From positions 3,811,001 through 3,875,000 of the forward strand of contig NZ_CP132336.1 of NCBI RefSeq assembly GCF_030758315.1: a stretch of DNA of 64,000 bases, written 5' to 3'. The translations under genes and the position numbers were made by a program. The notes beneath the pieces were generated by a model. That model was not told the DNA's origin. It made no database searches and saw nothing but the letters and a program-made list of their open reading frames with translations. Below, one piece after another: positions 26,555 through 36,172 of this stretch. Position 1 is the first letter of the stretch. Each line of letters begins with the position of its first letter. This stretch comes from Pararhizobium sp. IMCC3301. Lineage in GTDB: Bacteria; Pseudomonadota; Alphaproteobacteria; Rhizobiales; GCA-2746425.

Positions 26555-26956
26555 TTAGGTTTTCCTGTCTGGAAACTCTATCGGACCGCCGTGCTTTTCC
26601 CACGTGGAAAATCCTTCTTTGAGGTGCGCTGCGTCGAAGCCCATGTCCTGAAGCGTTGCTGTTGTGATCGCCGATCGCCAGCCCGATGCGCAGTGGAACA
26701 CAAATTTTTTGTTTTCCCCAAAAATAGCCTTGAAGTAGGGGCTGTCCGGATCGACCCAGAATTCGATCATGCCTCGCGGCGCATGAAAGCTGCCAGGTAT
26801 GTAGCCGTTGCGCTGGCGTTCCCGAACATCACGGATATCGACGACGACCACATCGGGATTGTCCAGCATGGTGATTAGATCAGTCGATTCAATTTCTTCT
26901 ATGCGGGCGCGTGCATCTGCGACCATTTTCTTGGATGAGAGTTTCAGTGGTGTCAT
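26555..26956 (-). CDS. Rhodanese-like sulfurtransferase
   Basis: With the ATG at 26956 the product is 133 residues: a single rhodanese domain with VVVVDIRDVRERQRNGYIPG, the catalytic loop CASGWRS (active-site Cys) and a C-terminal GFDAAHLKEGFSTWEKHGG. A longer frame from 27082 runs into the divergent gene and is not needed. It is convergent with iclR and divergent from the FAD oxidoreductase. It transfers sulfane sulfur or a related group; the position among sulfur genes suggests handling of released sulfur. Confidence 0.88.
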   Translation of the reverse strand: MTPLKLSSKKMVADARARIEEIESTDLITMLDNPDVVVVDIRDVRERQRNGYIPGSFHAPRGMIEFWVDPDSPYFKAIFGENKKFVFHCASGWRSAITTATLQDMGFDAAHLKEGFSTWEKHGGPIEFPDRKT

Positions 26957-27075
26957 AGTGCTATCTCGTGCTGTCATACAGAACATGAATTTCGTATATT
27001 GACACAGTCGGCAAGGTAGGGCAACCTTAAACCACAGCTTCGGACCATCAGATCTGACCCGTGGAGATTGGAATT

Positions 27076-28350
27076 GTGACAAGGCAGGATGCTATTTCGC
27101 TTTGGGATACTTCGGCCAGGGAGCCTGATTATCAGGCTCCGATGACCGGCGACGCGACCGTGGATGTTGCCATCATAGGTGGGGGGTTCACGGGGCTGTC
27201 CACCGCGTTGCATTGCGCGGAAAAAGGTCTTTCCGCGCATGTAATCGAGGGTGAGCAAATCGGGTTCGGTGGATCGGGCCGCAACTGCGGACTGGTGAAT
27301 GCCGCGCTCTGGCTGCCACCTCAAAAGGTGCGCGAACAACTTGGCGCGACTTATGGGCCTCGCTTCATCAAGAAGTTCGGCAATGGTCCCCAATACGTAT
27401 TCTCCCTGATTGAAAAGCATCAGATACGCTGCGAAGTAACGCGATCAGGCACTATTCATGCGGCTCATGCACCGAGCGGATTCCGCGATCTGGAAGGGCG
27501 TCATGCGGAATGGCAGCGCTTGGGTGAACCGGTTGATCTGCTTACGCGCGCGCAGGTGACCGAGCTGATTGGCACGGATGTCTTTCACGGCGGTCTTCTA
27601 GATAACCGTGCAGGCACAATAAATCCAATGGGCTACTGCCGTGGCCTGGCGCGCGCAGCACTTGCGGCCGGCGCCAAAATCAGCACCGGAGTGCGTGCCA
27701 CGAAGCTGCGCAAGGATGGCGGGATTTGGAAAGTTGAAACCGATCACGGAACCTTGACGGCCAAGGCAGTTGTCCTGGGGACCAATGCCTACACTGATGA
27801 CCTTTGGCCGGACCTCAAACGCATCTTTACGATGATCCACTATTTCCAGTTGGCGACACAGCCGCTCGGGCCGGAAGCGGCTCACATCTTACCTGGAAAG
27901 CAAGGCGTGTGGGATACAGGACCGATCATGTTCAATATTCGCCGCGATGCATTTGACCGCCTTTTGATTGGCTCCATGGGCAAGGTTGTCGGAAGAGTGG
28001 ATCGCGGTCTGTCGCAGCGCTGGGCCAAAAAGCAGATCGCGCGCATTTTCTCAACACTGGGCCCGGTGGAATTTGAAGATGCGTGGCACGGTCAGATTGC
28101 CCTCACTCCCGACCATCTGCCGCGTATTTACGAACTCGATACCAACTTGTTCACACCCATTGGCTACAACGGTCGAGGGATCACCACCGGCACCATGTTT
28201 GGCGAAACCATGGCCGGCCTGTTGACGGGTACGGACCGTGCCGACCTGCCTTTGCCGATGACGAAAATGTCCACTGTGCCCTCGGCGCCCATCTTTTCCA
28301 AAGTGTACCAAACCGCCTTTACGGCAAATCAGATATTCAAAAGCTTATGA
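27076..28350 (+). CDS. FAD-dependent oxidoreductase (DAO/DadA superfamily)
   Basis: GTG at 27076 is chosen because GGAG lies nine bases upstream; GTG at 27061 is the alternative. The product (about 424 residues) has the Rossmann FAD motif VDVAIIGGGFTGLSTALHCA, then GFGGSGRNCGLVNAALWLPP, typical of gamma-glutamylputrescine or amino-acid oxidases, and a C-terminal FTPIGYNGRGITTGTMFGE flavin-binding segment. It oxidises a secondary or primary amine or amino acid. Its stop overlaps the hyuA ATG, so it begins an operon with hyuAB and SDR. Confidence 0.88.
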   Translation: MTRQDAISLWDTSAREPDYQAPMTGDATVDVAIIGGGFTGLSTALHCAEKGLSAHVIEGEQIGFGGSGRNCGLVNAALWLPPQKVREQLGATYGPRFIKKFGNGPQYVFSLIEKHQIRCEVTRSGTIHAAHAPSGFRDLEGRHAEWQRLGEPVDLLTRAQVTELIGTDVFHGGLLDNRAGTINPMGYCRGLARAALAAGAKISTGVRATKLRKDGGIWKVETDHGTLTAKAVVLGTNAYTDDLWPDLKRIFTMIHYFQLATQPLGPEAAHILPGKQGVWDTGPIMFNIRRDAFDRLLIGSMGKVVGRVDRGLSQRWAKKQIARIFSTLGPVEFEDAWHGQIALTPDHLPRIYELDTNLFTPIGYNGRGITTGTMFGETMAGLLTGTDRADLPLPMTKMSTVPSAPIFSKVYQTAFTANQIFKSL

Positions 28351-30431
28351 CATCATTCATGAATCGCGTTGGCGTCGACATAGGCGGCACCTTTACCGAT
28401 GTGGCGCTGGCACATGCTGGCGGGCTGTCCACCTGCAAGGTGCTGACCAATTACACGCATCCTGAGCAGGCGATCCTGGATGGGATGGCCAAAGCAGCTC
28501 AGCAAGCGGGCGTTTCTCTGAATCAGATCAGCCAGGTGATCCACGGAACTACCCTTGTGACAAATGCGCTGATCGAACGGCGCGGCGCGAAGCTGGCGTT
28601 CATCACCACCGAAGGGTTTCGCGATGTCATCGAGATGCGTTCGGAGAACCGGTTCGAGCAGTATGATCTGAACCTGTCCTTGCCCAAACCGATGGTGCCG
28701 CGTGAGGACCGACTGACGCTGAACGAGCGCATGGGACCCAAGGGAGAGGTTCTGTTGCCGCTGGATTCGGCAGAGGTGGATGCGATGGTCGCGACCGTCC
28801 TGGCAGGCGATTATGACGCAGTCGCGATTGGCTTGATTCACTCATATGCCAATGACGCGCATGAGGTTCTGATGGCCAAGGCGCTTCGGGTGGCGCAACC
28901 GGACATGTCGATCTCCCTGTCGTCGGTGATATCGCCGCAGATGCGCGAGCTGCCGCGTTTCAATACAGTCATCGCCAATGCCTATGTGCAGCCTCAGGTG
29001 GCCGAATATCTGGGACATCTTGTGGCGCGCCTGCGCGATGCGGATATCGGCGCGCCAGTCTTTATGCTGCATTCCGCAGGCGGTCTGATTTCGGTCGAAA
29101 CAGCGGCGGAGCAACCTGTGCGTTTGCTGGAATCCGGCCCCGCAGGCGGTGCAATTTTCGCCGCTGATTTTGCCCGTGCACATGATCTGGACAAGGTCCT
29201 GTCCTTTGACATGGGCGGGACCACGGCCAAGATTTGCCTTATCGAAAACGGTGCACCCAAGACTGCGAACACGTTTGAGGTCGCCCGGACCTATCGTTTC
29301 AAGAAAGGCTCCGGCATGACCGTTTCGACTCCGGTGGTCGAAATGGTCGAGATTGGCGCTGGCGGAGGCTCCATCGCATCGATCGATGGGCTTGGCCGTA
29401 TTCAGGTTGGTCCGCGTTCTGCAGCCTCAGAGCCTGGTCCGGCCTGTTATGGCCGCGGCGGAGAAGAACCGACAGTCACGGATGCAAACCTGCTGCTGGG
29501 TCGTTTGGATCCCGACGACTTTGCAGGGGGGGCGATCCCGTTATCCGTGGAGGCCGCCGAGGCTGCGATGACATCGAAGCTGGCGAACGCTCTGGGCATG
29601 CAGACCAGTGACGCGGCCTTCGGCGTTACAGAGATGGTCGATGAGAACATGGCCAATGCCGCACGTGTTCACACAGTGGAAAATGGCCGCGACATCGAAC
29701 ATTTCACCATGATCGGCTTCGGCGGGGGCGCGCCGCTTCATGCTTGCCGCCTGTGCGAAAAGCTTGGCATAAAAGAACTTCTCATTCCGCCCGGGGCCGG
29801 AGTCGGCTCCGCAATCGGCTTCCTCAAAGCACCGTTCAGCTATGAGGCGACACGAGGGTTGTTTCAGCGCCTCGACGCCTTCGACGCGCCGGCCGTCAAC
29901 ACCGCTTTGAAGGAACTGGAGGGCGAGGCACAGGCGTTTGTCAGAGCTGGTGCGAGCGATGCAGAGACACACACCCGGCTCACCGCTTTTATGCGTTACG
30001 CGGGACAGGGCTGGGAAATACCCGTGGCGCTGCCCTTCAAACCCTTTGTCGATGCGGATTCCGGCGACATTTTGGCGGCATTCGAAGCCGCCTATGAGAC
30101 GCTCTTTGGGCGCACCATTGACGGCTTGTCGATAGAAATCACCAACTGGTCTCTGGTCGTGGCCTCGGTTCTGCCAGAAGTGGTGCGGGCAATCCGGCAC
30201 AGCAGCGGTACTTCAGCGCCGGCCGAACGGGTCCGGCAATTCTATGACGCCGCTCTGCGCAAGACCGTAGATGCACACGAAGTCCTGCGCAGCGCGCTAT
30301 CTTCAGGCCGGAGCGTGCAAGGACCTGCCGTGATAGTCGAAGATGAAACCACCACAATTGTCACCTCCGCTTTTTTTGCCGTGGGACAGGGCGACGGAAG
30401 TTTACTTCTGCGCCGAAAGGACGACGCATGA
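28347..30431 (+). CDS. hyuA: Hydantoinase/5-oxoprolinase subunit A (HyuA)
   Basis: The ATG at 28347 overlaps the previous stop (ATGA), giving 694 residues; the frame's upstream extension is antisense noise. It opens with RVGVDIGGTFTDVALA and has IHGTTLVTNALIERRGAKLA and LSFDMGGTTAKICLIENG, the two actin-like ATPase phosphate loops of the HyuA family. HyuA with HyuB performs ATP-dependent hydrolysis of cyclic imide or lactam rings. The substrate could be 5-oxoproline, N-methylhydantoin or another lactam. Confidence 0.92.
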   Translation: MTSFMNRVGVDIGGTFTDVALAHAGGLSTCKVLTNYTHPEQAILDGMAKAAQQAGVSLNQISQVIHGTTLVTNALIERRGAKLAFITTEGFRDVIEMRSENRFEQYDLNLSLPKPMVPREDRLTLNERMGPKGEVLLPLDSAEVDAMVATVLAGDYDAVAIGLIHSYANDAHEVLMAKALRVAQPDMSISLSSVISPQMRELPRFNTVIANAYVQPQVAEYLGHLVARLRDADIGAPVFMLHSAGGLISVETAAEQPVRLLESGPAGGAIFAADFARAHDLDKVLSFDMGGTTAKICLIENGAPKTANTFEVARTYRFKKGSGMTVSTPVVEMVEIGAGGGSIASIDGLGRIQVGPRSAASEPGPACYGRGGEEPTVTDANLLLGRLDPDDFAGGAIPLSVEAAEAAMTSKLANALGMQTSDAAFGVTEMVDENMANAARVHTVENGRDIEHFTMIGFGGGAPLHACRLCEKLGIKELLIPPGAGVGSAIGFLKAPFSYEATRGLFQRLDAFDAPAVNTALKELEGEAQAFVRAGASDAETHTRLTAFMRYAGQGWEIPVALPFKPFVDADSGDILAAFEAAYETLFGRTIDGLSIEITNWSLVVASVLPEVVRAIRHSSGTSAPAERVRQFYDAALRKTVDAHEVLRSALSSGRSVQGPAVIVEDETTTIVTSAFFAVGQGDGSLLLRRKDDA

Positions 30432-32077
30432 TGAGCCCAACCGCGATTGACTATCAAATCATGTGGAACCGCTTGATTGCGGTGGTCGAGGAGCAGGCAA
30501 CAACGCTAATCCGAACCGCTTTCTCCACATCCGTCCGCGAGGCTGGCGATCTGTCGGCAGGGCTTTTCGACCGCCAAGGCAGGATGATGGCACAGGCGGT
30601 TACCGGCACGCCGGGGCATGTCAACGCGATGGCGGAAAGCGTCACTCATTTTGTGCGTGAAATTGGCGTGCAAAACATAAATGAAGGCGATGTTTTTATC
30701 ACCAATGACCCTTGGCTTGGCACCGGGCATTTGCATGACATCACTGTAGTCTCGCCAACCTTCCGCGATAGTCAGCACATCGGCTTTTTTGCCAGTACCG
30801 CCCATGTCGTTGACATCGGTGGACGCGGTTTTGGACCGGATGGAAAGGAGGTCTTCGAAGAAGGCCTGTTGATTCCGATCATGAAATTTGCCGTGCGAGG
30901 AGATGTCTCGCAGGGTTTAATCCGCATCGTGCGCGCCAATGTGCGCGAGCCGGATCAGGTCGTGGGGGACATGTATTCGCTGGCTGCCTGTAACGAGGCG
31001 GGGGACCGGCGTTTGCAGACCATGATGGGCGAGTTCGGCATTGCCGATCTTGAAAGCCTCTCCGACTTCGTGATCGAGACCAGCCGGAAGGCGACCCATG
31101 CTGCTATCGCGAAAGTTCCGGATGGGACCTTTCAGCATACGATGCAGGTGGACGGTTATGAAGCGCCGGTGCAGATGGTGGTTCAACTGGACGTCGCGGG
31201 CGACAAGATCAAAGCTGATTTTACCGGCACATCAGGGATGAGCCGCTTTGGTGTCAATGTTCCAGAGGTCTATACCCGCGCTTACGCCTGCTACGGTCTA
31301 AAGTGTGCAATTGCGCCCGACGTGCCAAACAACACAGGCTCTCTGGAGCCGTTCGATATTACCGCTCCGGAAGGCTGCATCCTGGCGGCCAAACGCCCAG
31401 CTCCAGTGTCCGTGCGCCATGTGCTTGGGCATTTGGTGCCGGACGTTGTGCTCGGGGCGCTCCATCAGGCACTACCCCATACGGTACCGGCCGAAGGGGC
31501 CAGCGCACTTTGGAATATCCAGATTTCAGCGCGGCCCAGCGATCCTGACACCGGATTGCGCAACGCGGAAGTGTTGATGTTCAACTCCGGCGGCACAGGC
31601 GCGCGCCCTGGTTTGGACGGCCTCTCAGCCACGGCATTCCCTTCCGGCGTGTCAACAATGAGCGTTGAGGCGACCGAGCATGTCGGCCCGGTTACCGTAT
31701 GGCGTAAGGATCTGCGCGACGGCTCTGGCGGTGCAGGAGCGTTTCGGGGCGGACTAGGCCAGATCATCGAGATTGAGCCACGCGAGGGATACGACTTTTT
31801 CTTCAACGCCATGTTCGATCGCGTAGAAAACGCCGCGCGTGGACGCGAAGGCGGCAGCGCAGGTGCAGCAGGGCGCGTCGAACTGGCCGATGGTAGGCGG
31901 CTGCACAGCAAGGGTAGACAACTGGTGAAGGCAGGTGAGCGTCTGAAGCTAAGCCTGCCCGGAGGCGGCGGCTACGGCACACCGTCTGAGCGTGACAAAA
32001 CCAAGATAGCCGACGATCTTAGAGCAGGGCTGATCACGCCCGAACAAGCCAAGACAGAATACGGATATGAAGGATAA
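30428..32077 (+). CDS. hyuB: Hydantoinase/5-oxoprolinase subunit B (HyuB)
   Basis: The ATG overlaps the hyuA stop. The 549-residue protein has the HyuB hallmarks: FSTSVREAGDLSAGLFDRQG, GHVNAMAESV, GDVFITNDPWLGTGHLHDIT and a C-terminal GGGGYGTPSERD. It is the partner subunit of HyuA and carries the amide-hydrolysis site. Length and motif order are normal for the family. Confidence 0.92.
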   Translation: MMSPTAIDYQIMWNRLIAVVEEQATTLIRTAFSTSVREAGDLSAGLFDRQGRMMAQAVTGTPGHVNAMAESVTHFVREIGVQNINEGDVFITNDPWLGTGHLHDITVVSPTFRDSQHIGFFASTAHVVDIGGRGFGPDGKEVFEEGLLIPIMKFAVRGDVSQGLIRIVRANVREPDQVVGDMYSLAACNEAGDRRLQTMMGEFGIADLESLSDFVIETSRKATHAAIAKVPDGTFQHTMQVDGYEAPVQMVVQLDVAGDKIKADFTGTSGMSRFGVNVPEVYTRAYACYGLKCAIAPDVPNNTGSLEPFDITAPEGCILAAKRPAPVSVRHVLGHLVPDVVLGALHQALPHTVPAEGASALWNIQISARPSDPDTGLRNAEVLMFNSGGTGARPGLDGLSATAFPSGVSTMSVEATEHVGPVTVWRKDLRDGSGGAGAFRGGLGQIIEIEPREGYDFFFNAMFDRVENAARGREGGSAGAAGRVELADGRRLHSKGRQLVKAGERLKLSLPGGGGYGTPSERDKTKIADDLRAGLITPEQAKTEYGYEG

Positions 32078-32080
32078 GCT

Positions 32081-32830
32081 ATGACAGGTAAACCCATCGC
32101 ATTGGTGACCGGCGGCGCTCAGGGAATCGGATACGCCTGCGCTGAGGCTCTGATGGAAGACGGCTACGACATGATCTTGGCCGATATCAATGCCGAAGGC
32201 GTCGCGGCGGCGGCAGAGGCACTCGGCGCTGTGGCAGGTATTGTCTGTGACATGGAAAACGTTGGTGCCATTTCGGCGATGTTTGACCAGATAGAAGCGG
32301 CTCACGGTCCGGTCCATGCGCTTGTCAACAATGCGGGTATCGCCATGCCCGGTGATTTCCTGAGTTATAATCTTGCTGCCTTTGAGAAGGTGATCAACGT
32401 CAACCTGCGCGGTGTTTTCATTGCAATGCAACGTGCCGCGCAAGCAATGGTAGCCGCAGGTATCGATGGGGCTATTGTGAACATGTCCTCTATCAATGCG
32501 CAGGTCGCAATCCCGGCCATTCCGGCCTATTGCGCGTCCAAGGGGGGCGTCATGCAACTGACCAAGGTTGCAGCACTGGCGCTGGCCAGGAACAACATTC
32601 GCGTGAACGCCGTTGGGCCAGGATCTATCGACACTGAGATGATGGCAGGTGTGAATGCGAATCCTGATGCGATGAAGATGGCTATGTCGCGTACGCCGTT
32701 GCAGCGCATGGGGACCGCGCGCGAGATCGGCGATGTCGTTGCGTTCCTGTGCTCGAAGAAGGCGAGCTACGTCACAGGCGAGACGATCTATGTCGATGGT
32801 GGCCGCCTTGGCCTGAACTACACGTGCTAG
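32081..32830 (+). CDS. Short-chain dehydrogenase/reductase (SDR, classical)
   Basis: The 249-residue enzyme has the NAD(P) motif TGGAQGIGYACAEAL, NNAG, the catalytic Ser in VNMSSINAQ, YCASKGG (Tyr-Lys pair) and the C-terminal ASYVTGETIYVDGG. An Asp at the end of strand 2 (MILADINAEG) favours NAD over NADP. AAGGA precedes the ATG by seven bases. It is 4 bp after hyuB and probably oxidises or reduces a pathway hydroxyl/keto intermediate. Confidence 0.9.
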   Translation: MTGKPIALVTGGAQGIGYACAEALMEDGYDMILADINAEGVAAAAEALGAVAGIVCDMENVGAISAMFDQIEAAHGPVHALVNNAGIAMPGDFLSYNLAAFEKVINVNLRGVFIAMQRAAQAMVAAGIDGAIVNMSSINAQVAIPAIPAYCASKGGVMQLTKVAALALARNNIRVNAVGPGSIDTEMMAGVNANPDAMKMAMSRTPLQRMGTAREIGDVVAFLCSKKASYVTGETIYVDGGRLGLNYTC

Positions 32831-32840
32831 GATGGAATTG

Positions 32841-34757
32841 ATGTCTGGCTATGACGCAGTATATTCGGCATGGCAGGCAGACCCTGTTGGGTTCTGGGCC
32901 GAGGCGAGCGCAGAAATTGACTGGTTTTCGCCGCCGCGTCATATCTTCAACGCGGACAGGGGGGCCTATGGCCGTTGGTTTGACGGGGCCACCTGTAACA
33001 CCTGTTACAACTGTGTCGACCGCCATGTGAAGGCTGGGCACGGCGGCCGCACTGCCTTGATCTATGACAGCCCTGTCACGGGCGCGGTACAAAGTTTCAC
33101 ATATGCCGAGCTTCAGGATCAGGTGAGCGCGCTGGCATATGTGTTGCGCGCGCGGGGTGTCGGGAAAGGGGATCGGGTCGTGATTTATATGCCCATGGTC
33201 CCACAGGCCGTTTTTGCGATGCTGGCCTCCGCCCGTCTGGGGGCGATCCATTCGGTTGTCTTTGGCGGGTTTGCGGCGCAGGAATTAGCAACCCGGATCG
33301 ACGACGCGGCCCCCAAAGCGATCATTTCCACCTCTTGTGGGATTGAACCCGGGCGGGTGATTGCCTACAAGCCGCTGCTGGACGAAGCCATCGAGCTGTC
33401 ACAAAACAAGCCTCAGACCTGCGTGATACTGCAACGCGACATGCTTACCGCTGATCTTACCGAAGGGCGCGATATCGATTATGAGCAGGTCGTTGCTACG
33501 GCCCTGTCTGCGGGTGATGGAACGGAATGCGTGGCCGTGGAGGCAACCGATCCACTCTATATACTTTATACATCCGGTACGACCGGCCAGCCCAAGGGCG
33601 TTGTGCGCGACAATGGCGGGCACATGGTCGCGCTCAAATGGACCATGCAGCATCACTACGGCATCCAGCCGGGAGAGGTATTTTGGGCTGCGTCAGATGT
33701 GGGTTGGGTGGTTGGCCATTCCTACATCTGCTACGGGCCCTTGCTGCACGGCGCCGCCACTGTGGTTTATGAGGGCAAGCCTGTCGGCACACCGGACGCG
33801 GGCGCCTTTTGGCGTGTAATACAAGACCACAAGGTCGTCGCGATGTTCACTGCGCCGACGGCGTTCCGTGCGATAAAAAAGGAAGACCCCAAGGGCGCGC
33901 TTCTGGGTCAATATGACCTATCCGGTTTCCGTACCCTCTTTCTTGCTGGTGAACGGTCTGATCCTGCGACGATCGAATGGGCACAGGACAAGCTGGATCG
34001 CCCAGTGATCGACCATTGGTGGCAGACCGAGACAGGCTGGGCCATGTCGGGCAATCCTGTCGGACTTGGTGCGTTCCCGATCAAACTGGGATCACCTGGC
34101 AAACCGATGCCGGGCTATGAAATCAGTGTTCTGGACGATAAAGGCAACCCTGTGCCGCCGGGTACCCTGGGGAATATCGTATGCAAACTGCCCTTGCCTC
34201 CCTCCGGCTTTCCCACACTCTGGAACGCCGAAGTGCGGTATCGCAGTTCCTATATGGAAGAGTTTCCGGGGTACTACGCGACGTCTGATGCCGGTATCAT
34301 TGATGAAGAAGGCTATGTCTTCATCATGGCACGCACTGATGACATCATCAACGTCGCCGGCCACCGGCTGTCCACGGGCGCGATGGAAGAGGTTATCGCC
34401 GGTCATCCCGACATTGCCGAATGTGCTGTTGTCGGCATGGCAGATCCATTGAAAGGGCAGTTGCCGCTTGGGTTCTACGTGACAAACGATGGGGCGAACC
34501 GTGAGCCGGACGACATAGAAGCCGAACTTGTGAGGCTCGTGCGCGCCAAGATAGGTGCCGTTGCCGCCTTCAAGACGGCAGTTTCGGTAAAGAGACTGCC
34601 CAAAACGCGGTCGGGCAAGATATTGCGCAGCACCATGCAGAAAATTGCCGATGGTGCAAACTTCAAAATTCCGGCCGCGATTGATGACCCCGTCATCCTG
34701 ACAGAAATATCCGAGGCGCTGGAGCGGCGTGACTTGATTGGAATACATCAGGATTGA
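32841..34757 (+). CDS. prpE: Propionyl-/acetyl-CoA synthetase family enzyme (PrpE-like)
   Basis: ATG 32841 has AGGATGGA just upstream; ATG 32832 is an alternative with no spacing to that site. The roughly 638-residue protein starts GYDAVYSAWQADPVGFWAEA and has NTCYNCVDRHVKAG, as in PrpE. Adenylation motifs are ILYTSGTTGQPKGVVRDNGG, DHWWQTETGWAMSGNP and the lysine in LPKTRSGKILRSTM. PrpE activates propionate, a product of 2-oxobutyrate, methionine or threonine breakdown; acetate or other short acids are possible. It closes the operon starting at 27076. Confidence 0.87.
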   Translation: MSGYDAVYSAWQADPVGFWAEASAEIDWFSPPRHIFNADRGAYGRWFDGATCNTCYNCVDRHVKAGHGGRTALIYDSPVTGAVQSFTYAELQDQVSALAYVLRARGVGKGDRVVIYMPMVPQAVFAMLASARLGAIHSVVFGGFAAQELATRIDDAAPKAIISTSCGIEPGRVIAYKPLLDEAIELSQNKPQTCVILQRDMLTADLTEGRDIDYEQVVATALSAGDGTECVAVEATDPLYILYTSGTTGQPKGVVRDNGGHMVALKWTMQHHYGIQPGEVFWAASDVGWVVGHSYICYGPLLHGAATVVYEGKPVGTPDAGAFWRVIQDHKVVAMFTAPTAFRAIKKEDPKGALLGQYDLSGFRTLFLAGERSDPATIEWAQDKLDRPVIDHWWQTETGWAMSGNPVGLGAFPIKLGSPGKPMPGYEISVLDDKGNPVPPGTLGNIVCKLPLPPSGFPTLWNAEVRYRSSYMEEFPGYYATSDAGIIDEEGYVFIMARTDDIINVAGHRLSTGAMEEVIAGHPDIAECAVVGMADPLKGQLPLGFYVTNDGANREPDDIEAELVRLVRAKIGAVAAFKTAVSVKRLPKTRSGKILRSTMQKIADGANFKIPAAIDDPVILTEISEALERRDLIGIHQD

Positions 34758-35190
34758 TCACACGCATAAGACAGACGCGACGAGAAAATTCGTCTGGCAC
34801 AAAGGGCTTGTATCCCTGTGTGGCCGGATTGACATTGTCGGCAGCGTGAGCCGGGCAGACGGTCGATGTCCGGCCCGCCTTGACGCGCTGCCGAGCGAGG
34901 CGGGACAGGATAAAAATACATGCTCACGGCGCAAATCCGGCCGTTTGACAGAGCCGGTTTTGCAGAAATGAATGCTATTTTTGACAGCCGCGTGCTGCCA
35001 GGGCCTGCAAGCGGGAAGTGCTGCAAGTTGAGATCATTAGCACCGATGCTTTGCTGGATGGGCCGAGATTGCGAATTGAACCGCATCTACGCTGGTTGTT
35101 CTGTATATCAGTACACAAATGCTGCATATTGACACAAACGGCTTGTCTCTGCTAGAGTTGACGCGATTGCAGGCTAAAGGAGATAGCACT
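34758..35190. other. Intergenic and probable promoter region
   Basis: This 433-bp gap separates prpE from the cyclodeaminase-family gene. No protein or RNA gene was recognised. It probably contains the promoter of the downstream six-gene block. A strong ribosome site AAAGGAG (35176-35182) lies at its end, eight bases before TTG 35191. Confidence 0.5.
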
Positions 35191-36123
35191 TTGGAGAATG
35201 GGGAATCTGTGGCGTCCAGTGTTCCGGTCCTTTCTGAACAGGATGTGGCTTCCATTTTGACTTATGCGCAGCTTATTCCGCTGATGCGTGAGACATTGAT
35301 TGCCTTTTCCGCCGGGTCGATCCTGCAACCGGTGCGTCAGATGCTCGTCGTTGAAGAACAGGAACGCTACCTGGGAATTATGCCCGCTGTGACGCCTGAT
35401 GCGATGGGTGCGAAGCTGGTGTGTTTCTATCCAAAAAATGCGCAATTTGACCGCCATACGCATCTTGCATCCATTGCGCTCTTTGATCCGGAATTTGGCA
35501 CGCCGCTAGCGTTTCTGGACGGGCGGTTGATTACTGAAATGCGCACTGCCGCAACTTCAGCGGCAGTGACACAGGTGCTCGCGGCGCCGCAGAGCCGGTC
35601 ACTGGCTCTGATCGGCAGCGGCGTACAGGCAAAAGCGCATCTGTACGCATTGCGTGAGATTTTCCCGATCGAAGATGTGCGGGTCTGGAGCCAGACAGCT
35701 TCTAACGCTGAACGATTTGCCGAAACCCACGGCGCGCGCGCGATGTCGGCTGCTGATGCAGTAGATGGAGCCGACATTGTCGTATGTGCGACAAGCGCCC
35801 GCACTCCGGTTTTGCAAGGCGCATGGCTTAAACCCGGTGCCCATGTCAACTCGGTAGGATCACCCCGTCCGGACTGGCGTGAGCTGGATGATGCGGTGAT
35901 GGCGGAAACCGTAATCGTGGATTCATACGAAGCAGCGCAGAAAGAGGCGGGTGACGTGATACTTTCAGGGGCGTCCATCTTTGCCGAAGCCGGAGAGGTC
36001 TTAGGCGGCCGCAAGCAGGTTGACCGCGCAGCAACCACAATTTTCAAATCCGTAGGTATCGCGTGCGAAGACTTAGCCGCAGCACGCCTTGTTTTCAACC
36101 TGCACAAGCGGGCAGTCCGATGA
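35191..36123 (+). CDS. Ornithine cyclodeaminase/mu-crystallin family protein (probable pyrroline-2-carboxylate reductase)
   Basis: TTG 35191 is chosen for the AAAGGAG eight bases upstream; an upstream ATG (35119) lacks one. The product is about 310 residues: RQMLVVEEQERYLGIMPAVT, then GAKLVCFYPKN, LITEMRTAATSAAVTQVLAA and the Rossmann motif LALIGSGVQAKAHLYALREI. The family includes ornithine cyclodeaminase, alanine dehydrogenase and delta1-pyrroline-2-carboxylate/ketimine reductase. Beside a proline-racemase-family enzyme and an amino-acid importer, the reductase role in hydroxyproline catabolism is the best guess. Confidence 0.82.
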   Translation: MENGESVASSVPVLSEQDVASILTYAQLIPLMRETLIAFSAGSILQPVRQMLVVEEQERYLGIMPAVTPDAMGAKLVCFYPKNAQFDRHTHLASIALFDPEFGTPLAFLDGRLITEMRTAATSAAVTQVLAAPQSRSLALIGSGVQAKAHLYALREIFPIEDVRVWSQTASNAERFAETHGARAMSAADAVDGADIVVCATSARTPVLQGAWLKPGAHVNSVGSPRPDWRELDDAVMAETVIVDSYEAAQKEAGDVILSGASIFAEAGEVLGGRKQVDRAATTIFKSVGIACEDLAAARLVFNLHKRAVR

Positions 36124-36172
36124 AACACCAAAACCAACAGTCAATCAAAAACCAATCAGGAGAGACTAAGTG

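Noticed and set aside
27061-27075. GTG 27061 as start of the FAD oxidoreductase
   Set aside because: GGAG (27063-27066) would lie inside the gene; it is correctly placed for GTG 27076.
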